Origin: Streptomyces sp. L-9-10
GTDB taxonomy: Bacteria; Actinomycetota; Actinomycetes; Streptomycetales; Streptomycetaceae
NCBI RefSeq assembly: GCF_004151105.1
Contig: NZ_PHRF01000146.1
Location: 62,001 to 126,000 of the forward strand
Direction: 5' to 3'
DNA: 64,000 nucleotides
Both the position numbers and the translations under genes were made by a program. Positions within the stretch are counted from its first letter, which is position 1. Each line of letters starts with the position of its first letter. Below are positions 34,165 through 43,430 of the stretch, piece by piece. The notes beneath the pieces are model-generated. The model saw nothing but the letters and a program-made list of their open reading frames with translations, did no database searches and was not told where the DNA came from.

Positions 34165-35430
34165 TCAGCCCACGGCGTGCCGGGAGCGGCTCATGACGGC
34201 GATGCCGACCGTTGCCACCAGGCCGTACAGGGCCGGTGCGAGGAACACGTGCGGCAGCCCGAACATGCCTACGCCGAGGCTGCCGGTCAGCCCGCCGAGG
34301 GCGCTGGCGATCGCGGGGGAACTCATGAAGATGGCCGAGGCGGTCGCGACGGCTTCGGGCAGCAGGCGTTGCGCGACGATGATTCCGAGGCCGGCGAAGA
34401 CACCCCACACCCCGCCCATGAGGATCTGCCCGGCGAACATGCCGGCGGCGCTGCCGGTCAGGGCGAAGCAGAGGTTCGCGACGACGCCGAAGGCGGCGCC
34501 GAAAACCATCAGGCGCAGCGTGCCGATCCGGCGGGCGACGACCACGGCCACCGGCATGAGGATCAGTTCTGTCAAGGGCTGGATGCCGATCACCGCGCCG
34601 CTGACCGCCGTCGGCAGGTGCATGTCGTTGTTCATGTAGATCGTCAGGTAGCCGTACTTGATCGGCTCCCCCGCGTAGACGAGCACGTACAGCCCGGTGA
34701 AGGCCAGCAGGGGCAGCATTTCCCGTACCCCCGGGTGCCCGCCGGGGGTACGGGAACCCGGTGCCTCCGTCTTCCCTTCGGGCGTGGCCGCGGTCTGTGA
34801 GCCGGGGGGTGCCGAGCGGGTGCGCGCGAAGCCCATGGGGACGATCTGTGCGAGGGTGCACAGTCCGGTGGCCACGAGCATCGCGCGCGGGCCGGCGGCG
34901 GTGGCCAGCAGCGAGCCCGCGACGGGGCCCACGATCCATCCGCCGGTCATCGCCATGCGTGCGATCGAGACGATCCCGTCGCCGACGGGGCTGGCGGTGG
35001 CCTTCAGGTCGTCGTGCAGCGCGGCGAACAACTGGGAGCCGGCGGCACCGGCGAAGGCCAGGACCACGGCACTGATCACGAACGGCATCCATACCTGGTC
35101 CGCCAGGGCCATGGCGCTCCAGCCGAGGAATCCGGCGACGGCGCACAGCCGGAAGAGGCCCAGCCGTTTTCCCGTGCGGTCCGAGCGTGCGCCGATGAGG
35201 TATCCGGCGACCGGGGCTGTGATGCTCGTGAGGTAGTAGAGGCCTGCCGTGGTCAGCGAGACATGGAGGTCGTCGACGAGGAACAGGGTGATCTGCGGCG
35301 CGGCGGCCGAGGCGCCCAGCCCGGACAGGAACAGCGCGACGGTCGCGCCGCGGTAGAGCGGCGAACTCCACACCGACCGCATTGCGGACGGGCTGGCCGC
35401 AACGCTGCCGGCGGTGGGTATTCGTGACAC
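34165..35430 (-). CDS. MFS transporter (sugar-efflux SetA-like)
   Basis: A 421-aa transporter with 12 hydrophobic helices. GARSDRTGKRLGLFRLCAV is the loop 2-3 motif of the major facilitator superfamily (G-x-x-x-D-R-x-GR/K-R), and IYMNNDMHLPTAVSGAVIG and SRSRHAVG fit the SET sugar-efflux group. The central loop (RTRSAPPGSQTAATPEG) separates the two halves. It is downstream of the GH3 gene on the same strand, 202 bases apart, with its own promoter (35469-35505), so it may export or import the glycosides or glucose that the GH3 enzyme handles. Confidence 0.85.
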   Translation of the reverse strand: MSRIPTAGSVAASPSAMRSVWSSPLYRGATVALFLSGLGASAAAPQITLFLVDDLHVSLTTAGLYYLTSITAPVAGYLIGARSDRTGKRLGLFRLCAVAGFLGWSAMALADQVWMPFVISAVVLAFAGAAGSQLFAALHDDLKATASPVGDGIVSIARMAMTGGWIVGPVAGSLLATAAGPRAMLVATGLCTLAQIVPMGFARTRSAPPGSQTAATPEGKTEAPGSRTPGGHPGVREMLPLLAFTGLYVLVYAGEPIKYGYLTIYMNNDMHLPTAVSGAVIGIQPLTELILMPVAVVVARRIGTLRLMVFGAAFGVVANLCFALTGSAAGMFAGQILMGGVWGVFAGLGIIVAQRLLPEAVATASAIFMSSPAIASALGGLTGSLGVGMFGLPHVFLAPALYGLVATVGIAVMSRSRHAVG

Positions 35431-35468
35431 GGCATGCCCCCCGGGAGATCAGGCTCAAGACGCCCCAC

Positions 35469-35505
35469 ACCGTATCTTCGAACAAACAGAACATCAATAG
35501 TGTTC
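35469..35505 (-). promoter_or_regulatory. Promoter with overlapping operator for the MFS gene
   Basis: On the minus strand -35 TTGATG (35492-35497) and -10 TACGGT (35469-35474) are 17 bases apart. The -35 sits inside a perfect inverted repeat GAACA-TCAATAG-TGTTC (35489-35505), ideal for a repressor. Confidence 0.6.
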
Positions 35506-35632
35506 ATAAGTATGCTCTCAGATCAGATTCCCTGTTCACTCCGAGCGGGGTGCCTTCGCGTCGTCCGATGCGTGTCACAGCCGCCGGCGTCGGGCGGCCG
35601 GGGCTGCCCGCGCGTGCCGGCGGTCAGGGCGG

Positions 35633-37921
35633 TCAGTCCTTGATGGTGAATCCCGCCCGCAGCAGCGACTCGTCACGGGACGACGGACCGACCAGGAGCT
35701 CGAAGGCTCCGGCCTCGACGACGCGCTCGCCCTGCGCGTCCACGAGCGTGCAGGCGGCGACCGGCAGATCGATCAGGACCTCACGCGACTCACCCGGCGC
35801 GAGCGACACCTGCTGGTAGGCCTTCAGTTCCTTCTCCGCCCACGTCACGGAGGTGACGGTGTCGCTGACATACACCTGCACGGTCTCCAGGACGGGGCGC
35901 GGGCCCGTGTTGGAGACCGTGAGCCGCGCGTGGACCGAGTCGCCCGCCCCGAGCTCCGCGGCGGCGATCTCCAGGTCGGCGTACTCGACGGTCGTGTAGC
36001 TCAGGCCCTGGCCGAAGGCGAAGGCCGGGCTCTGCGTCAGATCCGCGTAGCGGCTGCCGTGCTGGCCGCGCACCTGGTTGTAGTACGTGGGCTGCTGCCC
36101 GGCGTGGCGGGCGAACGAGATCGGCAGGCGGCCTGTCGGCTCGACGAGACCGAGGACCAGTTCGGCAACCGCCCGCCCGCCGAGCATGCCGGGGTTGAAC
36201 GCGTACACGATCGCCGCGGCGTCGTGCGCGGACGGCGGCAGGACCGGTGGCTTGGAGCCGACGATCACGACCACCAGCGGCTTGCCGGTCGCGGCGAGCG
36301 CGTCGAGGAGGGCGACCTGTCCCCCGACCAGTTCCAGAGTCGCCGTCGACCTGCCCTCACCCACCAGTTCGATACGGTCGCCCACGACGGCGACGACGTA
36401 GTCCGCGGCCTCGGCGTGCGCCACGGCTTCGGCGATCAGTGTCTCGGAGGGCTCCGCGGGGATGACGACCTCGGGCCGGGGCTGCCCGTCGGGGAAGAAC
36501 GCGCCCTCCGGGTCGGCGTCGACGGTGAGGATGTCCGCGCCGCGGGCGTACGACACGCTCCAGCCCTCGGGGACATATGCGCGAAAACCGTCGAGCACCG
36601 TCGTGATCATCGCGCGTGGCTGGCCGTCGGGGAGCCAGTCCGCCTGGCCGGAGGAGCCGGCCCAGTCGCCGAGCTGGGTCTGGGCGTCGTCGGCGTTGGG
36701 ACCGATGACGGCGACCGTGCGCGGCGCGATCCCCGCGTCGGCGACGGCGCGTCCTCCGGCATCCGCCTCGAATCCTCCCGCCAGGGGCAGGGTGCCGTCG
36801 TTGGTGAGCAGGACGAGCGAGCGACGGGCCGTCTCCAGGTTCAGAGCGGCGTGCTCCGCGCTGCCGATCACCTCGGCCTGGCGGGCGGGGTCGGGACGGC
36901 GCGGCCGCTCGAACAGCCCGAGTTCGAACTTGAGGGTCAGGACGCGGCGGACCGCTTCGTCGATCTCCGCCTCGTCGAGCATGCCCCGCTCGACCGCGTC
37001 CTGCGCCCCGCCGTAGAACTTCGGCGTCGTCATCACCATGTCGTTGCCCGCGCGGACCGTCGCCGCTGCCGCGTGTGTGTAGTCGCTGTGGATTCGCTGC
37101 TCCCACACCATGCGGCCGACGTTGTCCCAGTCGGTCACGAGCGTGCCGGTGTAGCCCCACTCACCGCGCAGCACGTCGTTGAGAAGCCAGTTGTTGACCG
37201 TGATCGGGACGCCGTCCATGGACTGGTAGCCCAGCATGAACGTACGGCATCCCTCGCGGGCCACCCGTTCGAAGGGCGGCAGGAACCAGGAGCGCAGCTT
37301 GCGCCGTGAGATGTCGGCCTCGCTGGCGTCCCGGCCTCCCTGGGTCTCGGAATACCCCGCGAAGTGCTTGGCGCAGGCGAGGATCGCCGTGGGGTCGGAG
37401 AGCCCGTCTCCCTGGTAGCCGCGGACCATGGCGGAGGCCAGCTCGCCGATGAGGAAAGGGTCCTCGCCGAAGGTCTCGCTGACGCGGCCCCATCGCAGGT
37501 CGCGTGCGATGCACAGCACAGGTGAGAACGTCCAGTGCACACCGGTCGCCGCAGCCTCCACCGCCGTCGCCCTGGCGACCCGCTCGACAAGGGCCGGGTC
37601 CCAGGTCGCGGCCATGCCCAGCTGGGTGGGGTAGATCGTCGCGCCCTCCCAGAAGGAGTGTCCGTGGATACAGTCCTCGGCCACCAGCAGCGGGATGCGC
37701 AGCCGCGACCGCTCGGTGAGTTCGGCCGCTTCGAGGACGCGTTCGGGCGAGGCGTGGACGACGGAACCCGCGTGCATGTCCGCGACGACGTGCACGCCCT
37801 CTTTGGCGTTCAGCTGCAGCATCTGGCCGACCTTCTCGGGCAGTGTCATACGGCTGACGAGGTCGTCGACCCGTTCGGTGACGGTCAGAGCGGGGTCGAG
37901 GTAGCGCGGGGAGGACGGCAC
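35633..37921 (-). CDS. GH3 beta-glucosidase (BglX-like)
   Basis: A 762-aa glycoside hydrolase family 3 enzyme without signal peptide. Order: GH3 N-domain (LVSRMTLPEKVGQMLQL; LLVAEDCIHGHSFW; ATGVHWTFSPVLCIARDLRWGRVSETFGEDPFL), KHFAGYSETQGGRD, catalytic nucleophile Asp in LVTDWDNVGRM (residue about 270), C-domain (LLTNDGTLPLAG; VAVIGPNADDAQTQLGD) and a C-terminal fibronectin-type domain (GLSYTTVEYADL; TVSNTGPRPVLETVQVYV). It hydrolyses beta-glucosides, probably intracellular oligosaccharides. It is divergent from a DeoR-type regulator, which likely controls it. Confidence 0.93.
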   Translation of the reverse strand: MPSSPRYLDPALTVTERVDDLVSRMTLPEKVGQMLQLNAKEGVHVVADMHAGSVVHASPERVLEAAELTERSRLRIPLLVAEDCIHGHSFWEGATIYPTQLGMAATWDPALVERVARATAVEAAATGVHWTFSPVLCIARDLRWGRVSETFGEDPFLIGELASAMVRGYQGDGLSDPTAILACAKHFAGYSETQGGRDASEADISRRKLRSWFLPPFERVAREGCRTFMLGYQSMDGVPITVNNWLLNDVLRGEWGYTGTLVTDWDNVGRMVWEQRIHSDYTHAAAATVRAGNDMVMTTPKFYGGAQDAVERGMLDEAEIDEAVRRVLTLKFELGLFERPRRPDPARQAEVIGSAEHAALNLETARRSLVLLTNDGTLPLAGGFEADAGGRAVADAGIAPRTVAVIGPNADDAQTQLGDWAGSSGQADWLPDGQPRAMITTVLDGFRAYVPEGWSVSYARGADILTVDADPEGAFFPDGQPRPEVVIPAEPSETLIAEAVAHAEAADYVVAVVGDRIELVGEGRSTATLELVGGQVALLDALAATGKPLVVVIVGSKPPVLPPSAHDAAAIVYAFNPGMLGGRAVAELVLGLVEPTGRLPISFARHAGQQPTYYNQVRGQHGSRYADLTQSPAFAFGQGLSYTTVEYADLEIAAAELGAGDSVHARLTVSNTGPRPVLETVQVYVSDTVTSVTWAEKELKAYQQVSLAPGESREVLIDLPVAACTLVDAQGERVVEAGAFELLVGPSSRDESLLRAGFTIKD

Positions 37922-38398
37922 AGGAGTTTCCTTTCACAGCTTTCGGTGAGAGGCGCGGGGAACGGCCCCGCGCACGGGGGCGCGTCGGCGGCCGAGCGCG
38001 CCGATGGCCGTGCGAGGCGGCTCGCCCGGCGAGGAACGGGTGCCGGGCCGTGGGAGCGCCGCTTCGTGGGCGCTCCGGGGCCGGACGTGAGCTCCGGGGC
38101 GGGCGCGCGGCGCGGCCGGGCCGAGGGGTGCGTGTCAGGACCGCGTACGGGACGCGGTCCCCGCGAAGGGCCCGCCGCCTATCAGCGGCAGGAGCCGGCC
38201 CAGCGCGGCGTGGCCGGCTCCGGCGCGCTCCTCGATGCCGGGGATGTGTACCGTCCACACCCCTGGGAGGAAGCCGTTCGGGGCGAGGCAGGCGAAGGCG
38301 GCCGGTCGGCCGGCCCGGATCTTTCTGTCCACGGCGTAAACGTAACGAACAAGCCGACGTTTCGAAAGGTTGTCTTTCAGACGACAATTGTGTTCAAT
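37922..38398. other. Intergenic region between GH3 and DeoR genes
   Basis: Contains the divergent promoters. A minus-strand frame with high G/C third positions, GTG 38330-38332 to a stop at 38135 (GFLPGVWTVHIPGIEERAG), might encode a 65-aa protein or be the end of an old gene; it has no known motif. The DeoR operator candidate is at its right end. Confidence 0.35.
38370..38387. promoter_or_regulatory. DeoR operator candidate
   Basis: Inverted repeat TTGTC (38370-38374) and GACAA (38383-38387) with an 8-base spacer, 12 bases before the DeoR start. The T/A-rich surroundings stand out against the local GC content, as expected for a promoter. Confidence 0.5.
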
Positions 38399-39163
38399 AT
38401 GGGGGTGGCTGGCACTGATCGACTGAGGCACATCACCGAAGCTGTACGTGAGGCGGGCCGCATGGGCGTCGCGGAACTCGCCGAGTCCACCGGGGCGTCG
38501 GAGATGACGATCCGCCGCGACCTGGAGGTTCTGGCCGCCCAGGGAGTTCTCGAGCGCTACCGCGGCGGGGCCAGGAGCCTGCTGCTCCGCGGTGAGGAGC
38601 CGCCGTTCGCGCTGCGGACCCAGGACGGCCTGGAGAACAAGCAGCGCATCGCCGCCGAGGCCGCGCGGCTGATCGCGGACGGCGAGTCCGTCGTCATCGA
38701 CAGCGGCACCACCTGCCTGGAAGTGGCCCGCGCGCTGACGGACCGTCGGCTGACCGTGATGCCGCTGTCCCTGCATGCGGTGAACACGCTCACCGGGGCC
38801 CCGCAGTTGACGCTGCTGGTGCCCGGAGGCCGGCCGCGGCCGGGCGAACTGGCCCTGACCGGCCCGCTGACCCTGGCGTCGCTGGCCGCCCTCCGCTTCG
38901 ACACCGCGGTGATCGGCTGCTGCGGACTGAACGCGGTGGACGGCCTGACCGCCTACGACTTGGACGACGCCGCCGTCAAACGCGCCGCGATCGCCTCGGC
39001 CCGCCGCGTCATCGCCGTCACCGAGGGCGCCAAACTCTCCCGCACCGCCCTGGCCTTCGTCGCTCCCGCGTCCGCCCTCCACGCCCTCGTCACCGATACC
39101 GACGCCCCCGGCGATCAGACCGACACCCTGACCGCGGCAGGCGTCGCGGTACACCAGGTCTGA
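38399..39163 (+). CDS. DeoR-family sugar regulator
   Basis: A 254-aa DeoR-type repressor: HTH at residues 5-55 (RLRHITEAVREAGRMGVAEL, STGASEMTIRRDLEVLAAQG, LERYRGGAR), and the sugar-phosphate isomerase-like domain (ENKQRIAAEAARLIADGESVVIDSGTTCLEVARAL; VIGCCGLNAVDGLTAYDLDDAAVKRA). ATG 38399 is preceded by an AT-rich operator. Proteins of this kind sense sugar phosphates. Divergent from the GH3 gene and likely represses it, possibly also the MFS gene. Confidence 0.88.
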   Translation: MGVAGTDRLRHITEAVREAGRMGVAELAESTGASEMTIRRDLEVLAAQGVLERYRGGARSLLLRGEEPPFALRTQDGLENKQRIAAEAARLIADGESVVIDSGTTCLEVARALTDRRLTVMPLSLHAVNTLTGAPQLTLLVPGGRPRPGELALTGPLTLASLAALRFDTAVIGCCGLNAVDGLTAYDLDDAAVKRAAIASARRVIAVTEGAKLSRTALAFVAPASALHALVTDTDAPGDQTDTLTAAGVAVHQV

Positions 39164-39324
39164 CCCCGGGCGGGGCTTCGCCGTACGCGGCACGGGAGCA
39201 GCTCTGCACTCCCCGTTCGTCACCCCCTTTGCTCTGCCGGACCGCCGTGCGGCTAGTTTGTGTACAGGACAGGCACGCGGGCCCGTGGTGGCAGAGGTCC
39301 ACGGGAGACGGGAGGTCGGGAAGA

Positions 39325-41574
39325 GTGTCGCTGCGCGTAGGCGATCCAGCCGAGATCGGCGGTTACCCGCTTGAGGCGCGGCTCGGCTCGGGCGGCATGG
39401 GCACGGTCTTTCTGGCCCGTACGAGTTCGGGGCGGCCTGTCGCGATCAAGCTGATCCACCAGCAGTTCGCGGGGGACGACGAGTTCCGCATCCGTTTCCG
39501 GCAGGAGGTGGCGGCTGCGAGACGGGTGAGCGGAGCGTTCACCGCCGCCGTGGTCGACGCCGCCCCTGAGGCCGAGCAGCCGTGGATGGCGACGACCTAT
39601 ATCGAGGGGCACACGCTCGCCCAGCGCATCGCCGCGAACGGCCCGCTGAACGGACCGGAGCTGAGAAAGCTCGCCATCGGGCTGGCGGAGGCGCTGCGCG
39701 ACATCCACCGGGTGGGCGTCGTCCACCGTGACCTGAAGCCCTCGAACGTCGTGCTCTCGCCCGAAGGCCCGCGCGTCATCGACTTCGGCATTTCGCGTGC
39801 CGTGGACCAGCAGACGCTGACGATGACAGGACGGGTCATCGGTACGCCTCCTTTCATGTCGCCGGAACAGTTGCAGGCGCCGCGTGGGGTGGGGCCGCGG
39901 TCCGATGTCTTCTCCCTGGGGACACTGCTGGTCTACGCGGCGACGGGCCACGGGCCCTTCGACGCGGACAGCCCGTATCTGACGGCGTATCAGGTGGTGC
40001 ACGAGGAGCCGTCGCTGGGTGCCGTGCCGGAGGCTTTGCGCGCGGTCGTCGAGTCGTGCCTGGACAAGGATCCCAAGGGGCGCCCCTCGGCGGACGAACT
40101 CCTCGTGCTGCTGCGGGACCTGTCGGCCGACCTGGGCGGCACCGACACGAACGGAGTCGGCGCGGGCCGCACCCGCGACATGATCACCCAGCATGACTTC
40201 GCGGTGCCGGCCACCCCGGCGCCGACTGCCCCGGCCGGTCCCGGTACAGGGAGCGCCGGCACCGCCATCGGCCGCCGCCTGCGCGGCCGATGGCGGCCTG
40301 TGCTCGCGGCCGCGGTCGCGGTGGCGGCGATCGGCGGAGGAGTCGCCGCGCTCCAGACGGGCGCCGTCGGGGGGAACAGCGGCGGCGACAACGGCAGCGA
40401 CGGCGAGAAGGGCAGCAGCGCTGCGGCGCCGGGCGCCGCGCTTCCGAACGGCTTCGAGCCGTGGCGCGAGACCGTGCCCGGCGGTCGCGAGGACATCCCC
40501 GACGAGCTGCGTTGCGTCGCTCGCGACGACGCGGTGTTCTGCGGGGGCGGCAGTGTTGTCGCGACCCGTATCAGGGCCCAGGACGGCTCGCGGGTGTGGA
40601 CGGCGAAGAGCCCGGGCGTCCCCGTCCAGGGCATGCACCTGGTGGGCGCCACCGACGACACGGTGCTCGGTTACCGTTTCGCCGCCGAGGACGCCCCGCA
40701 GGACCCTTCCAGCGAGGTGGTGGCCGTCGACGCGGACACCGGCCGGGAGCTGTGGTCCGTGCCGTCCGGCGCCCAGTCGATGGCCGTCGCGGGCCGGACT
40801 CAGGACGCCCTCGTGGTCGGCTCCGCCGTCGTGACGGTCGACGCTTCCAACTCCCGTTTCGAGGCCCGGGACGCGCACAGCGGTGAGATCGCCTGGAAGA
40901 GGCCGTTCCCCGCGGGTACACAGTGCGCTCCCGTCCCGGCGGGCTCCCAGCTCTTCGCGATGTGCGCGACGAATACGGAGGTGGACGCCCTGGAGGTGCG
41001 CCACCCCACCCTGTACCCGGTCGACCGCGCCTCGGGGGCACTGGGCAGGCCCATCGCGGTCGACGGCCCCGCCGTGCCGATGGGCGTCGCCGACGGCAGG
41101 CTCGTATTCCTTCTGGGACGCATGGAGGGAACGGCGCTGGCCGGGTACGACGGGGTGGCGCGGGTCGACCCGGCCTCGGGAAAGGTCACGTACTCCCGGC
41201 TGGGCAGGACATACGCGGGGACGCCCGGCATGGCGGGCGGCACGGTCTACGTGAGCGGGCAGACCGGTCTCGTCACGGCGTTCGACCCCGCGACCGGCCG
41301 GAAGAAGTGGACGCGGCAGACGGGCGTGGAGGGCGCGTCGGGCCCCGCGGCGGGAGCCGACGCGCTGTATTTCAGCTCGGCCACCGGCCGGGTGGTCGCG
41401 CTGTCGCCGCACGACGGCGGAACCCTGTGGACCACAGATCCGCAGGCCGAGGGTCTGACGGGCCAGGAGAACGCAAGCCCGCGCGTGACCGTCGTAGGGC
41501 GCGCGTTGATCGTGGCCGCGGACAAGAACACCCTCTTCGCCTTCGACACGCAGAAGCCGCCGAAGTCGGACTGA
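39325..41574 (+). CDS. Ser/Thr protein kinase with C-terminal beta-propeller sensor
   Basis: A 749-aa transmembrane kinase. Residues 12-265: kinase domain with GSGGMG (21-26), catalytic Lys 42 (VAIKLI), HRDLKPSN (134-141), DFG (153-155) and GTPPFMSPEQ. One membrane helix at 324-343 (VLAAAVAVAAIGGGVAAL). Residues about 380-749, outside the cell, form PQQ/WD40-like propeller blades (VVAVDADTGRELWSVPSG; AFDPATGRKKWTRQTG; SPHDGGTLWTTDPQ). Start GTG 39325 has GGAGG at 39311-39315. The propeller probably senses an external ligand or protein. It stands alone, between the sugar locus and the transposon. Confidence 0.93.
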   Translation: MSLRVGDPAEIGGYPLEARLGSGGMGTVFLARTSSGRPVAIKLIHQQFAGDDEFRIRFRQEVAAARRVSGAFTAAVVDAAPEAEQPWMATTYIEGHTLAQRIAANGPLNGPELRKLAIGLAEALRDIHRVGVVHRDLKPSNVVLSPEGPRVIDFGISRAVDQQTLTMTGRVIGTPPFMSPEQLQAPRGVGPRSDVFSLGTLLVYAATGHGPFDADSPYLTAYQVVHEEPSLGAVPEALRAVVESCLDKDPKGRPSADELLVLLRDLSADLGGTDTNGVGAGRTRDMITQHDFAVPATPAPTAPAGPGTGSAGTAIGRRLRGRWRPVLAAAVAVAAIGGGVAALQTGAVGGNSGGDNGSDGEKGSSAAAPGAALPNGFEPWRETVPGGREDIPDELRCVARDDAVFCGGGSVVATRIRAQDGSRVWTAKSPGVPVQGMHLVGATDDTVLGYRFAAEDAPQDPSSEVVAVDADTGRELWSVPSGAQSMAVAGRTQDALVVGSAVVTVDASNSRFEARDAHSGEIAWKRPFPAGTQCAPVPAGSQLFAMCATNTEVDALEVRHPTLYPVDRASGALGRPIAVDGPAVPMGVADGRLVFLLGRMEGTALAGYDGVARVDPASGKVTYSRLGRTYAGTPGMAGGTVYVSGQTGLVTAFDPATGRKKWTRQTGVEGASGPAAGADALYFSSATGRVVALSPHDGGTLWTTDPQAEGLTGQENASPRVTVVGRALIVAADKNTLFAFDTQKPPKSD

Positions 41575-41648
41575 CCCCGGCGGCACCGGACGCCTTCCCC
41601 GCCGTGCGGACACCTCAGCGGCTCACCCGGTCGTCTACGCGGCGAGGT

Positions 41649-41692
41649 CGGGGTCTGAGGAACATCCGTGTCAGATCGTGCGCTAAGCGTTC
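41649..41692 (+). repeat. Left terminal inverted repeat
   Basis: 44 bases; pairs with 45291-45334 at 40 of 44 positions. Length and the GGGG start and TAAG-type core fit the Tn3 family. Confidence 0.85.
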
Positions 41693-41776
41693 GCCGGGCT
41701 GGTTGGCGCTTTGACCTGGGGTGATTGAGCGTCGGAGCCTTCGAGGGTCGTTGTTGTCGATCTTCGGAGAGCTGTT

Positions 41777-42511
41777 GTGGCGGTCGAGTTCCTGACGGAT
41801 GAGCAGGCGGTCCGCTGGACGCGCGGGCGTGGACGACGGGTGACCGGCCGAAGGCGTTGTTCGACGCGGCAGCGGGGTGGCTGCGCGAGGGCCGGGTGCT
41901 GCTGCCGGGGGCAAGCCGTCTGGCCCGACTGGTGGGCTCGGTGCGGGAGGCGGCGAACCAGCGGCTGTGGGACACCCTGTATCGGATGCTGAGCGTCGGG
42001 CAGCGGGCGGTGCCGGACTCCCTGTTGACGGTTCCGCCGGGTGAGCGGGTGTCGGAGCTGGACCGGCTGCGGCGCGGGCCGGTGCGGGTCTCGGGTCCGC
42101 AGATGAAGCGGGCGCTGGAGCGGGCGGAGGAGATCGCCGCGCTCGGGATGGGTGCCCTGGACGTGTCGGGGATACCGCCGCGGCGCCTGGCGGAGCTGTC
42201 GCGGTACGGGGTGGACGGCAAGGCGTCGCTGCTCCGCCGACACTCGGACGCGCGGCGGCCGGCGACGCTGCTGGCCACCACGGTCTACCTCACCTCGCGG
42301 GCGGTGGACGACGCGCTGGACCTGCTGGAGGTCCTGATCGCGACGAAGCTGCCGGCCAAGGCGGAGCGCGAGAGCTTCGAAGGAGAAGCTGAAGCCCCTG
42401 CCCCGGGTGGAGCGGGCGTCGGCGAAGCTGGCGACCGCCTTCCAGGTCGCGTGGCCGAACCCGAAGTACTTCGGGCGCCGGGGCGACAAGCACGCCACCG
42501 ACGGCGAATGA
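41777..42511 (+). pseudogene. Tn3-family transposase remnant
   Basis: Start VAVEFLTDEQAVRW is the usual opening of actinobacterial TnpA, but the next segment (over 100 aa) is deleted and out of frame. Coding resumes AWTTGDRPKALFDAAAGWL, then the N-terminal region of TnpA: LLPGASRLARLVGSVREAA, RLWDTLYRMLSVGQRAV, LLTVPPGERVSELDRLRRG, VSGPQMKRALERAEEIA, LSRYGVDGKASLLRRHSDA and LTSRAVDDALDLLEVLIATKL. A second shift near 42375 leads to RVERASAKLATAFQVAW and an unrelated end. The whole DDE catalytic half is missing. Confidence 0.85.
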
Positions 42512-42516
42512 CCGGG

Positions 42517-42558
42517 GCCGGGCCGGGGAAAGCCGCACTGGGCCTTCCCCGGCCCGGC
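42517..42558. terminator. Strong hairpin inside the transposon
   Basis: Perfect 14-bp stem (GCCGGGCCGGGGAA with TTCCCCGGCCCGGC) and a 14-base loop. It follows the transposase remnant and precedes the oppositely oriented F420 gene end, so it can serve both directions. Confidence 0.75.
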
Positions 42559-42773
42559 TCGTTCGACCAGCACGGTCGACACGGTGAACCGGTGTCGGTG
42601 AAAGGGCGGGGAGAGGGAGATGGCGGCAGCGTTTGCCCCGGAGGTCCGGCCGCGTAAGGGCAGATCGTCAGCACGATCAACGGCAGAACACCGAGACCGT
42701 CGAAGTCGCCCGGGTCGGAGGTGAGACCCATGGGGATGGACGCGTCGCCGGGGCAGGTCTTTGAGCGCTTCGC

Positions 42774-43397
42774 TCAGGCGGGAAGTTCGGTGATGCCGAG
42801 GGCGAAGTCCAGGTTCCCCACCCCGTGGTTGGCGAGGCCCACCGTGACCACGCCCGCTCCTTCCAGCCAGTGCGCCATGGTCAGGCCGCCGACGTCCAGC
42901 GGGCGCAGCCCAAGGGTCTCGATGAACGCCTCGACACTTGCCTTGGCCTGCGCATTGTCGCCGGCGATGAAGACGTCGGGCCTGCCCTTCTCCAGGACAT
43001 GGCGGAAGACGGTGTTGAACGCCTTCACCACGCTGGCGCCGGCCGGGGCCGCCTTGGCGACCTCCTGCGCGATGGAGGTCTCCTCGTGGTGGGCCAGCCC
43101 GTCGAACGTGGAGTTGAAGGGGTTGCTGATGTCGACGATGACCTTGCCCGCGAGAGCGTCTCCGTACTGGGTGACGGCCGGCACGACGCCGTCGTACAGC
43201 AGGGCCACGATGACGATGTCCCCGGCCGGGGCGGTGCCCCATTCTCCCGTCGTGGTGCCGCCGCCGAGAGCCTTGGCCAGGTCAGCGGCCTTGGGCTGAT
43301 CGCGGCCCATGACTTCGACGGTGTTGCCGCCCGCTATCGCCCGTGCGCCGATGGTGCGGGCCATGTTGCCGGTGCCGATGATGCTGATCCTGCTCAT
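42774..43397 (-). CDS. NADPH-dependent F420 reductase-like protein
   Basis: A 207-aa Rossmann protein of the F420:NADPH oxidoreductase (Fno/NpdG-like) family: MSRISIIGTGNMARTIGARA, VEVMGRDQPKAADLAKAL, VIVALLYDGVVPAVTQYG, VIVDISNPFNSTF, VVKAFNTVFRHVLE, PDVFIAGDN and ETLGLRPLDVGGL. It moves hydride between NADPH and coenzyme F420, or is a paralogue acting on a different substrate. It sits 33 bases behind the SDR gene (same strand) and both appear to be controlled by the divergent TetR protein; part of the transposon cargo. Confidence 0.88.
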   Translation of the reverse strand: MSRISIIGTGNMARTIGARAIAGGNTVEVMGRDQPKAADLAKALGGGTTTGEWGTAPAGDIVIVALLYDGVVPAVTQYGDALAGKVIVDISNPFNSTFDGLAHHEETSIAQEVAKAAPAGASVVKAFNTVFRHVLEKGRPDVFIAGDNAQAKASVEAFIETLGLRPLDVGGLTMAHWLEGAGVVTVGLANHGVGNLDFALGITELPA

Positions 43398-43430
43398 GAG
43401 ATGTCCTGCCCTGGTTGTGTGTTGTCCGGT

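Noticed and set aside
36357..37160. Additional minus-strand frame inside the GH3 gene
   Set aside because: Arginine-rich shadow of the glucosidase in another frame.
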